DNA from: Cryptomeria japonica
Lineage: Eukaryota; Streptophyta; Pinopsida; Cupressales; Cupressaceae
NCBI RefSeq assembly: GCF_030272615.1
Contig: NC_081412.1
Coordinates: 26,194,501-26,258,500 of the forward strand
Direction: 5' to 3'
DNA: 64,000 nucleotides
The notes beneath the pieces are model-generated. The model was not told where the DNA came from and did not search any database. It worked only from the letters and a program-made list of their open reading frames with translations. A program made the translations under genes and the position numbers. Below, piece by piece: positions 40,653-50,260 of the stretch. The stretch's first letter is position 1, and every line of letters begins with the position of its first letter.

Positions 40653-41024
40653 TTAATGTCGCTGAAAATGTTTATCGGGAGGATAACTACGAACGCAGTA
40701 GACTCGGTATTCGCGCTCTGGGTTGAGAGCCATAGTTCATCGAGAGGATAACTGCAAATGCAACAGCCTTAGTATTCGCGCTTTGAAAATCTGCTATTAA
40801 ATATGCTCTTAGGGATGCTTCATAATCTGCTATTCAAAGCAGTAATGTTTCATTAATGGCATTTTCCTTATAGAAACAATGTCGATCTGCGCAGAATTGG
40901 AAAGCAATTGCCAATTTTTGTGCGAAGCCACAGCTTTCATTTTCAATTAAGGCACGCTTGTTTTATCAAATGCAAAGTTCCATTCGCTCATTTTATCGAA
41001 CATGGAGTTATAAGATCACTAAAA
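40653..41024. repeat. Direct repeat Z, left copy, abutting the gypsy 3' LTR
   Basis: Starts GTTAATGTCGCTGAAAATG and ends ATAAGATCACTAAAA directly at the LTR. The right copy (57307-57695) starts with the same bases directly after the other LTR. About 28 substitutions and one 12-bp indel by eye over ~370 bp. Z contains an internal ~75-bp near-duplicate built on GAGGATAACTGCGAA and TATTCGCGCTTTG. Confidence 0.85.
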
Positions 41025-41360
41025 TGTATATGGTGAAAATGGATAACAACAATATTGAAAGACTAAATGAATTCAACCACAAAAACCCTGGCCTAACAAC
41101 AACAAAGATCCACCATAACATATGAAGATTACCTAAGACAATGCAAATCAAATGAAATCACAAAGATTATACCATCACATGTCCAATAGGGTTTGGATCT
41201 CCATTTTTCCTATCTCCATTGATCTTGTTTGATATATTTGCTCTCAGATTTTATGTGTGCACAAGAGCTCAACAAAGAATAGAAATGTGGTTGCAAGTAG
41301 GCTTGATTGCATATGCAAGTTCGAAAGTGTAGTCGGGGGTTGATAATGAAGGAAGCATCT

Positions 41361-41369
41361 CCTTATATA
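41361..41369 (-). promoter_or_regulatory. Gypsy-1 LTR TATA box
   Basis: TATATAAGG on the minus strand, conserved at 56877-56885 in the 5' LTR. Confidence 0.6.
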
Positions 41370-41527
41370 GAAGACACTATAAGAAATGGAGGGATAAGAT
41401 TGAGAGGTGTAAAAGATAAATGGTCGGCTATGATTAAAGGATAGGTAGAGAAAATAAGAAAATAATGAGAGGGTAGGTAGTGTATGAATTAAGAGATGAA
41501 TGACATGTGTCATGGGTAGAAAAGGTT

Positions 41528-41766
41528 AATGAATTAATTAAATAAATAAATATTTATTTAATTAATAGAAGAAGTGGGATCATTTAAATAAATAAGATAT
41601 TTATTTAATTTAAGAAAAAGATAATTTAAATAAATAAATGTATTTATTTAAATGAGAAATAAGGCTAGAAGAGGATAAATGAATTAATTAAATAAATAAA
41701 GATTAATTTAATTAATAGAAGAATTAGGCTTAGATAATTAAATAAATAAAATATTTATTTAATTGG
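41528..41766. repeat. Five AT-rich near-palindromes in gypsy U3
   Basis: Units of about 30-36 bp, each of the form AATTAAATAAATAAA...TTTATTTAATT, spaced by short GAAG/GAGAAAT linkers. The same set is present in the 5' LTR at 57044-57281. Confidence 0.75.
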
Positions 41767-41790
41767 AAATGACAATTTTAGGTGTCTACA

Positions 41791-41806
41791 TTTTGTCCCT
41801 CTTTGA
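41791..41806 (-). other. Gypsy-1 polypurine tract
   Basis: CAAAGAGGGACAAAA on the minus strand, directly before the 3' LTR start. Confidence 0.75.
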
Positions 41807-42302
41807 GACAATGCAGCTTGTCGCGTTGTTTCAAAGAAGATAAGATGACCTGATACAAAGTTGCCCCAAGATGGGAATGATATGCCCCCTCAAGAGATTG
41901 GATGAAAATGTCTAAAAGATCGCAGACAATCTCTCGATAAGAAAGAAAGGCTAGAAAGGACTAACAGGATAAAGTGACAGAGTCACGGGATAATGAAGAC
42001 TGTCTCAAGAAATGAGGGCTAGGGCAGTCTATAAGATAGACCACGAGGGGAAAACATCCTCATTATCATCCACACATCCAAGAGATCAGAGTGCAGAGAG
42101 AGAATAGAGCAGCAGTAGTCAACAGTGATGGCATTGGTGCATAGATTCGATCACGTTCGTCGATATCAGAGGCCAACAGACGCAGGAGAGCTGGTAAGTA
42201 CCACCAAACCTCCTTGTGCTTTGTCGCAATAAATGTTGTCATTAGTGCTTCTTAGGTAGTGCAATAAATGTACTTTAGGATAATGTCAAAAAATGTCAAA
42301 AA
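41807..42302. other. Gypsy-1 3' region, unremarkable part
   Basis: No ORF or repeat that I can support. Confidence 0.4.
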
Positions 42303-42575
42303 CGTGTAGGCGCATCTGCGTTGGTGCCAGGCACGTCTAGGTTGGCTAGGCGCATCTGCATTGGTGCTAGACGCGTCTATGCTGGGAAAAGCGTATGTGC
42401 CAGATGCAAGCGCGTCTACGTTGTGCAAGTGCATTTGTGAAATGTGGGCACGTTTGTGTAGGACAAGCGCGTCTGTGTAGAACAGAAGCACATTTGTGTA
42501 TTTCAGGTGCATCGGTGCAGAGCAGGCATGTTTGTGCAGTCTATAAGCATATTTATGTCATGAAGGCGCATTTAT
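42303..42575 (+). repeat. Cluster of degenerate GCGTCTGTG motifs
   Basis: About a dozen copies of a 20-27-bp unit with core GCGCGTCTGTGTAG or GGCGCATCTGCGTTGG. The same motif in the opposite orientation (ACACAGACGCG) is clustered at 53085-53310 and 56165-56420 in the gypsy leader. Confidence 0.75.
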
Positions 42576-42589
42576 GTCTTCAAGGTCAA

Positions 42590-43015
42590 ATCGATAGTTC
42601 TGTGATGAACATACATTGTCGATTGGATAAGCTGCTGAGAGGATACACTCAAGCAGGTCCTCTAGGGAAGACTAGGATAGCAGATAGGGCTAGGATTGAC
42701 AATTCTGTGATAGAACATACGTTGCCAATTAGGAAACTACTCAAGAGGATACACTCAAGCAAAGGCCCTAGGATAGGATAGATCAAGGCACTTTGTGATG
42801 AACAGTGAGTACCAAGACATAGTACTTTGTGATGAACAAGGAGTGCTAAAATGTAGTACTTTGTGATGAAGAGGGAGTACCACTAGGATAAATAGCAATA
42901 CTTTGTGATGAACAGTGAGTGTCACTAGGATAGATAGCAACACTTTGTGATGAACAGTGAGTGTCACTAGGATAGATAGCAACACTTTGTGATGAATAGT
43001 GAGTGTCACTTTGAC
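42590..43015 (+). repeat. Two adjacent tandem arrays (about 110 bp and about 42 bp units)
   Basis: 42590-42780 holds two imperfect copies around CTGTGATGAACATACATTG and GAGGATACACTCAAGCA. 42789-43015 holds six copies of a 36-42-bp unit with core CTTTGTGATGAACAGTGAGT; the last three are almost identical. Confidence 0.85.
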
Positions 43016-43039
43016 TAACATGATTGATTTGCTTGACTG

Positions 43040-43503
43040 CAGGAGTACTTACCTATGCTGGAGTCACGGGAGTGATTCCCATCGACTCAGAGGTTACGAC
43101 CAGAGTTGACATTCGAGGACAGGGCTACCATTGAGGTTATGGGTTTGATATATATTTTGTATGTGCCTGAATTTCGGTGAACATGGGTTTGCTAACTGCG
43201 CTGGCTGAGAGGTGGCATTCAGAGACATGCACTTTTCATTTGCCTATGGGTGAGATGACAGTCACCTTAGAGGATGTGTATAGGATACTGCGGATACCGA
43301 TCGATGGGGAGCTGATACCCTACGATCGAGATGGAGATAGGGAGGCATTGAGACGAGTGTTCTGGGATCCGAGACTGGAGATGAGGGCAGGACACGTGGC
43401 ATGGGACATGATGACAGCGACAGGACTGGCACTACCAGCAGTGCTAGGAGTGATCAGTGGGTTCCTGTGTCCAAATAGGGCGACACGAGGGTTGGTTGTA
43501 TAG
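43040..43503 (+). pseudogene. Antisense plant-mobile-domain (PMD) ORF of Gypsy-1
   Basis: Open from ATG 43177 to TAG 43501 (108 codons) on the strand opposite to gag-pol. NMGLLTALAERWHSETCTFH followed by LPMGEMTVTLEDV and ILRIPIDG is the characteristic block of the plant mobile domain, shared with MAIN-like and phosphatase-7-like proteins. Upstream, another frame continues the domain (LTFEDRATIEVMGLIYILYV, near 43110-43170) and joins by a one-base deletion near 43173, so the copy is a broken, C-terminally truncated gene. Antisense ORFs between pol and 3' LTR are known in Tat-lineage elements. PMD proteins are linked to transposon silencing and to transposons themselves. Confidence 0.78.
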
Positions 43504-43548
43504 CCATATGTATTTTGACATCATTGTATCATGACACTTATGATTTTG

Positions 43549-43593
<45 letters not shown>

Positions 43594-45091
43594 ATGATTC
43601 ATCCTTGAGGCAGCTATATGCATGTCTACCTATGTGATGCTTATGATATGGATGCAAATATGTACATGATGAAATGCAATATTTTTGTTCTTTTATGTTT
43701 TAATATGTTATGCCAATGTGAATGTATGAAATGCCAATGAATATGATGAGAATTTAGAATGTGCTAATATGTGTTGTGTGCAAGATATGGTGCAATTGTG
43801 ATATCTATATGTATGTATGAAATGCTAATATGTGGTAATGTAGGTGCAACTACATGAAATGCAAATATTTTTGGCATGTCATTATACTCAGTCCTGTGAT
43901 AGCGGGCTACACGAACTCGGGAAGGATGATGGAAGTCAATCAAGAACGAGGGATGGAAGATAGAATATATGAAAGTGAAAGAGCTTCTTGTGCGTTATCA
44001 TCATTGAGCTTTATTATGGCAAGTAGGTTATGGCAATCGAGGCATATGTTCGACCCAAAAAGTCATTGTACCCATTTGCATGGAGATAAGATAGTTGCAA
44101 ACAAGGAATGCCCCAGTTCATACTAGACTCTCAGTGTCCTCATATCCTTGGACAAGTCATAGCATTACTAAGAGACAATCCACAGACAACAAATAAAAAT
44201 AGGTGATGATACCCCATCCTCACCTTTCTAGTCAAAGACATCCTGGAGATAGAATCTCTAGTCAAAGACATCTTGGAAAAGCTAAAAGACATGTCACCAA
44301 AAGATAAAATCAAAATAACACCAAGACTCGACACCAACATCCACTATAGTCCTCAAGTTTAGTGTCTCTTATCACTTGTATAAGTCTTATTTGATTGTGG
44401 TCACAATGTTTACTTTCACAAAAAGGATAGATAGCATTGAACCATAATGTTGTCTGATTCTGTTGAAGTTCATTGTTGCTATTGTACCTCATCTCAAACT
44501 GACTGAGTCCATGCAACTGATACTTTATTGCAAATAAGACGGAACTTTATTGCGGATTGTGCACGGATAGACTGAAGAAAACTAGAAGAAATTGTACTCC
44601 TCAGAACAGGCGATGCTCTCAGTTCCACACATTACTAGATGTAGGATTTGCCTTAGCCACAGATAGGAGCTGATTTATTATGGATGGAAAGAGGGGGAAA
44701 AGGGGGTTATTATGAATGGCTAACCAATCTTGGGTAGATCAATAACAAGCCATGATGGGAACTGATAAGTTTATTATGGATGGATAGGTTGTGAGTGTGT
44801 GCAAAGTGAAGGATGAAATGGAATCCTGAAGGAGGGAGGAGCAATGTCTCTACGCATGGCGCTGGTGACCCAATTTTCACCATGGTACTTGCCCAAGGTG
44901 CCACCAAAGTGGTTTTCACCATTGGACGAAAATATTTTTCTTTACTTTTTTGATTTTTTTTTTGTGTCACAAGGCGCCTGTTTGCCAGGTTTTCACCAAG
45001 TAACAATTTTTTATGTTTTATGATTTTTTTTTTGTATTTTTAAATTTTTTGAATTTTTTTTTGTATTTTTGAATTGGGATACTCTGAAGAG
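43504..45091. other. Gypsy-1 3' region, remainder
   Basis: No supported gene. It contains a (TA)n(TG)n microsatellite at 43549-43591 and a T-rich stretch at 44945-45080 with repeated TTTTTTTTTGTATTTTT. Short antisense frames near 44710-45006 lack any recognisable motif. Confidence 0.5.
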
Positions 45092-47776
45092 CTATGTGTG
45101 AAACTTGCGAAGGTGCATGATGTTGATAGGATCCTCCCAAGGTTCACCCTCTGTAGTTGAGAGTTGATATGCACCAGATCCATATGTTGCTGTGATGATG
45201 TAGGGACCAAGCCAGTTTGGTTCGAACTTGCCCTTCTTCTCTCTGTCTTGCTGATTTTTAGGATTTTCTCTAAGAACCAAGTCACCTACCTCAAATGTGT
45301 GAGGATTCACTTTATGATTGTAGTTGAGACTCATTTGTTGTTGATAAGCCTTGAGATGATTAAAAGTAGTTTGTCTTCATTCATCCAATAGTTCAAGTTC
45401 TTGTAAGCGAGAGACCTTGTAGTCTTCATCACTGATAATGTTTTGCAAAGAGACTCGTAAAGAGGGTAACTCAACCTCAATAGGCAAGATAGCTTCAGTG
45501 CCGTAGACAAGTGAATAGGGTGTAGCTCTTGTAGGTGTGTGGTAAGCCCAAATTGCGGGATTAAGTTGGATATGCCAATTACGGCCAACGTCGTCGACTG
45601 TCTTTTTCGAGATTTTAAGGATTTTTTTATTAGCTGCCTCAGCTTGACCATTACCTTGGGGATAATAAGGTGTGGAGAAACGATGAGTAATATGGAAGCG
45701 GTCACAGAGTTCATGAACATCCTAATTTTTGAAGGAAAGCTCGTTATCGGTGATGATGGAAACATGAATACCGTATCGACAAATGATATAGTTGAGAATG
45801 AATGTAGCAATTTGTTTTCTAGTGACTTGTGTAAGAGGCACCGCTTCGATCCATTTTGTGAAATACTCTATGGCAATGATGATGAATTTATGACCGTTGG
45901 AAGATGGAGGGTGAATCTTGCCTATGAGATTGAGTCCCCACTGACAAAAGGGCCAAGGAGTCACAATTGGTTGAAGTTCTTGTGCTAGCGCATGGATGAG
46001 GTCTCTATGAAGTTGACACTGCTTACATTTCTTGACAAACTGATATGAGTCTTTTTCCATGTTGGGCCAGTAATATCCAGTCCTGATGAGTTTCTTGGCT
46101 AAGGTAGGACCACTAGAATGTGGACCACATATCCCTTCATGTACTTCACATAACGCAATCTGAGCTTCATCGCTTTCTAAACATATAAGAAGAGTGCCAT
46201 CTAGACCTCGACAGTATAGGATATCAGCTAAAATGATGTATCGAGAAGATTGGTGAATGAAAGTGCGACATTGGTTATTGGATAGGTCAGGAGGTAGGGT
46301 ATTGTCACGAAGGTATGTGAAAATGGAACCGTATAACTGGGACTCAGGACTAACGACACATATCATCTTAGTAGGAGTGATTTCATATGAGGGAACCAAA
46401 AGGTTATCCACCAAGAACTCATGGCGGGTCTCATTCGGTGGTAGATCAATTAGTGAAGCAATTGTAGCCATGGCATTCGCGGCTCGATTCTGCTCTCTTA
46501 GTATTTGCTCAAAGTCTATCTTCATGAACTATTGTTTCAAGTCATCCACCATTCTTTTGTAGGGAATTAATTTCTCATCCTTTGTTTGGTAGTCATTAGT
46601 TGCTTGACGAATTACAAGTTGAGAGTCCCCAAAAACATGAAGTTCCTGGATCTTCCACTGAACTGCAATCCGTAATCCAGTTGTTAATGCCTCATATTCC
46701 ACTATGTTATTAGTGTAGGGAAATGATAATCGATATGATTTTGGTATAGAATCCCCTTGAGGAATTATGAAAAGAATGCCAGCTCTTGCCCCATGTTGTG
46801 TGTATGAGCCGTCAAAGTATAGTTGCCAAGGCTTTGCATGTGACACTGTTAAAATGGATTCATCTGGAAATTCTGAAATTAGAGGAACGTCATCTAACGT
46901 GGGAGCATCTGCTAACTGATCTGTGATAGCTTGTCCTTTTATTGCTTTTCTGTCCACATACTCGATGTTGAATTCACTCAGGAGCATCACCCATTTGGCT
47001 AGTCGCCCAGTAAGCGTTGCTTTATTGAGAAGGTATTTCAATGGATTGATCCTTGCAACCAACATAGTTTTATGAGTTAGCATGTAATGTCATAATTTCT
47101 GTGAAGAAAAGACCACAGTGAGACATGCACGCTCAATTGGTGTGTAGTTTAGCTCATATCCCACCAATGTGCGACTAATATAGTATACTGCCTTTTCTTT
47201 GCCCTCAGCAACTTGTTGTGCTAAGAGTGCCCCCAGTGTTGTTGAAGTAGCTGATATGTATAGTAATAGAGGTTGATCTGGAACTGATGGATTCAGAAGA
47301 TAATCTTTGAGTGTCTGGAAAGCTCATTGACAATTATCATCCCATTTGAATTTGATGTTTTTATGTAGCAAGTGTTGAAAAGGATTACACTTATCTGCAA
47401 GTTGTGCTATGAATCTTCGTATGGACTGAAGTCTCCCTTGAAAAGATCGAAGTTGACTGATATTTCTTGGTGGTTGCATCTCTAGGATGGCCTTGACTTT
47501 TGCTGGATCGGCTTTGATTCCTCTTTTTGATACAATGAATCCTAGGAGCTTCCTAGAGGTTACTCCAAAGACACATTTCTTGGGGTTTAATCTTACTTTA
47601 TACTTTTCCAACCGATCAAAGATGACTGAAAGTATGTCCAAATGTGTATCTTTGTCTATTGATTTACCCAAGAGGTCATCAACATAATCTTCCACAGTAA
47701 CGTGCATGAGATCATGAAAGATAGTAGTCATGGCTCTTTGATATGTAGTGCCTGCATTTTTTAACCCAAAGGGCAT
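45092..47776 (-). pseudogene. pol: Gypsy-1 Pol: RT C-terminus, dual RNase H and integrase
   Basis: One frame of 895 codons with stops at 47324, near 47086, 46529, 45722 and near 45380. RT: MPFGLKNAGTTYQRAM and the catalytic YVDD at 47686-47675. First RNase H: ISRTLVGYELNYTPIERACL near 47170. Second (archaeal-type) RNase H: LYFDGSYTQHGARAGI near 46815, NNIVEYEALTTGL, and VFGDSQLVI. Integrase: HHCC finger ending KKCKQCQLH near 46020, then WGLNLIG at ~45937 where the first catalytic Asp is Asn (codon 45931-45929), ITDNE near 45745 (second Asp) and GNGQAEAANK (Glu) near 45645. C-terminal GPYxI-type motif (WLGPYIITATYGSGAYQL) near 45200; no chromodomain. Confidence 0.92.
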
Positions 47777-48316
47777 GACATTCCAACAGAAAGTTCCCCA
47801 AGGACAAGTGAATGTTGTTTGTGCTAATCCTCAGATGCGATTTTTATTTGATTATAACTAGAGAATCCATCCATCAAAGATAACATCGCATGACCTGCTG
47901 TGAGATTGGCAATCAAGTCAATATTTGGTAATGGAAAATCATCCTTAGGACAAGCTTTGTTGATGTCTATGAAATCTGTACATATTCTGATACTATGATC
48001 TGGTTTACTGATAGGCACTAAGTTGGAGATCCATTTGGGATAATCAATTGGGCGTATGAATCCGACATCCAATAATTTCTCAAGCTCTGCTTTGACTAAT
48101 AATGCCACTTATGGATGCATCTTTCTTAATTTTTGTTTCACTATTTTTGCCCCCGATTTAATTGTCAAATGATGCATTACCAAATCCAGATCCAATCCAG
48201 GCATATCAGCGTATGACCATGCAAAGTTGATTTGTCATTTTGTGAAGAAACTTATGAATTTTGACCTTTCTAATTTTGTCAAAGATTGAGCCAGGAATAT
48301 GTTGTGTGGAACTTCT
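47777..48316 (-). pseudogene. pol: Gypsy-1 RT N-terminal part
   Basis: The frame 48108-47824 reads LEKLLDVGFIRPIDYPKWIS, then RICTDFIDINKACPKD and FPLPNIDLIANLTAGHAMLS, with LMDGFSSYNQI as motif A. Upstream, readable with stops, is FAWSYADMPGLDLDLVMHHL, the usual start of Tat-type RT. A frameshift near 47810 leads into the next segment. Confidence 0.88.
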
Positions 48317-49524
48317 TATGTGCTAATGTTTGTTTTGATAGTCTCCTCTACCAACATGGATGACTTTTCCTCATATGATGCTGGGAGAATGTCGATCCTT
48401 CCATCTTCAGGTGCCTCAGAGAGGTTTTTGCCCTTAGATACGTCCTTTCTTTTTACTTTTTTGGGGTCAGACAGCGCCACAATGTGGTTTTCGTCATAAG
48501 ACCCTTGGTTTGTTTTTATTTTTATATTTTTGCGACTGGAAGGCCCGACACCCTCACCAAAATATGCCATGCTATTGAGTTCTATAGTGTATCCCGCTTT
48601 ATGGTCCCCAGGGGGAAGATCATCTCGTATGCCAAGATAGTCAATAAAAGCTTCATCATTTTGGAATGTGTCAAACTGTGTAGGTCCTTCATGGTCCCAG
48701 TCAATAAGTTGGTGGTGAACAAGGGGAAGGCCTTTGATGTCTTCAAAGTTAGCGGGGCTAAGATTGAAGATGCAGTTATATTCAGGTATATTTAGGTAGT
48801 TATCAAGGTCATTGTTGGCACTCTCCTCATCAGTCTCGATCATGAACGAATCCAAATTATCATCACTAGTAGCGCATTCTAGGACAGGTGTTCTCATTCT
48901 ATGTGATTTCAACCTAGGACCTAGAGGCAAGGACTGTATGGGATCCTCCGGGGTTGTTTCTTGACCAACTTTGAATTTTCTATAAAATTCCTCTTCTTCT
49001 GTGGGTTCATCTAGTTCTCTGAATGTCTCGGTGAGCTCATAGTCACTGGTGGATTTGTTTGAACCCCATTCCCATTCATTGGAGTCTGTGGAATAGCGAT
49101 TCTCTTGTTGAATTTTGGCAGCTTTGATTTGTAATGCTTCTTCTGTCCTTTGAGTGTGGACCTTGGAAGTCATGAAACCAAGTCCCTTCAAGCATTCCTT
49201 TTTGAATGTCAATTCAAGTTGTAAAGGTTCAATGATGCCTTCCTTTCTTAAGCCAAGAGGGCTTTTTCCATCATACCCAAATTTTTGTAGGATCTTGAAC
49301 CCTTTGCCATACTTTTCACATGGTATGCTGATGTGATCTTGTGTATCATTTTCAGGGTCTTTGTAAAGCATTTTGTATAAGTCTACCTCTTCCAATTCAC
49401 CCCATCTTTGAAAGATAGTAGGGTCCCATTTGAGTATAATGATAGATACCTGCTTATTAGGATGTGGTCTTCCATATTCTTTTGGTGAACTCATGACTTG
49501 TTGTAAGTACATGGTTTGATTCAA
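48316..49524 (-). CDS. Gypsy-1 protease-RT linker with a G-patch-like motif
   Basis: A 402-codon open frame. Residues 74-102 read GFKILQKFGYDGKSPLGL then RKEGIIEPLQ, the spacing of a G-patch motif (Gly-rich nucleic-acid-binding motif of RNA-processing proteins and some retroviral proteases). The rest is acidic and low-complexity, with no recognised fold. It has no catalytic motif of its own. The position between protease and RT is inside Pol. The frame is uninterrupted, unlike the segments around it. Confidence 0.65.
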   Translation of the reverse strand: MNQTMYLQQVMSSPKEYGRPHPNKQVSIIILKWDPTIFQRWGELEEVDLYKMLYKDPENDTQDHISIPCEKYGKGFKILQKFGYDGKSPLGLRKEGIIEPLQLELTFKKECLKGLGFMTSKVHTQRTEEALQIKAAKIQQENRYSTDSNEWEWGSNKSTSDYELTETFRELDEPTEEEEFYRKFKVGQETTPEDPIQSLPLGPRLKSHRMRTPVLECATSDDNLDSFMIETDEESANNDLDNYLNIPEYNCIFNLSPANFEDIKGLPLVHHQLIDWDHEGPTQFDTFQNDEAFIDYLGIRDDLPPGDHKAGYTIELNSMAYFGEGVGPSSRKNIKIKTNQGSYDENHIVALSDPKKVKRKDVSKGKNLSEAPEDGRIDILPASYEEKSSMLVEETIKTNIST

Positions 49525-49547
49525 AGTGTATCACCCATGCCCTTGTC

Positions 49548-50260
49548 CTAGAATTTGCCTTTAAGCTCACCTTGTTTTGAGGTCAAAGGTTTTAATGATT
49601 CAGGATCAATGTATGCAGAAGAAGGGACAACTTCCCTATTACTTGGAATGATCATCTCAGTTTTCGGTCTCAAGTTATTGCAGTATATGAATGGATTAGG
49701 ATCTCCATTAACTGTTATTTCAACTCCATTATGAGGAAACTTAATGCATTGGTGATATGTAGATGGGACTGCCCTCATTTCATGAATCCAAGGACATCCT
49801 AGTAATATATTGTATGTGAGATCTAGATCTAGGACTTGGCAAACCACATCCTTCGTAACTAGCCCAACTCTGAGAGGTAAGGTGACTGTGCCCTTGGATG
49901 AACATTCTTCATCATCATATGCCTTGATGGTAATTTTGTTTGTAGAATTCACAGCTTTATCAGAATATCCCAATTGTTTAATAGTGCTCAATGTGAAAAT
50001 GTTCAGACCTGCTCCTCCATCTATCAGGACTCATTTTATTCGATGTTTGTGTATGAAGGCTTCAATGTGTAAAGGTGCGTTATGTGGCTGACTTACGGAG
50101 GCATCGTCAGCTTCTGTGAATGTAAGGGAGTGTGGAATGGAAAGATATCCCATCATGGCTTGAAACTGGTCCACGTTCAAATCAATAGGAACGGCAGTGT
50201 CTCTCAAGATTTTATCAAGAATGGCTTTATGTGCGGGGGATATGCGTAAGAGCTCAAGGA
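49548..50260 (-). pseudogene. pol: Gypsy-1 aspartic protease
   Basis: The active-site region reads VLIDGGAGLNIFTLSTIKQL near 50025-49970, preceded by a TGA near 50033. The open frame 49991-49548 continues with YNILLGCPWIHEMRAVPSTY, the C-terminal protease signature of plant gypsy elements. The Asp-Gly-Gly active site replaces Asp-Ser/Thr-Gly; whether this is functional is unknown. Connects to gag by a frameshift near 50275. Confidence 0.82.

Larger units (their letters stand above)
41025..41790 (-). repeat. Gypsy-1 3' LTR
   Basis: 766 bp, TGTAGACACC at 41790 to TATACA at 41025 (minus strand). U3 holds five AT-rich near-palindromes (41528-41766). TATATAAGG at 41369-41361 is the probable TATA box. 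Confidence 0.92.

Noticed and set aside
40653-41024. Repeat Z as part of the gypsy LTR
   Set aside because: At the 5' end Z lies outside the LTR start and at the 3' end outside the LTR end, so it is on opposite sides of the LTR in the two places and cannot belong to it.
42590-43015. CRISPR-like array
   Set aside because: Tandem units without unique spacers, inside a plant retrotransposon.
44710-45006. A minus-strand frame of 98 codons in the gypsy 3' region
   Set aside because: No recognisable motif, and it lies past the Pol stop in T-rich sequence; likely chance.
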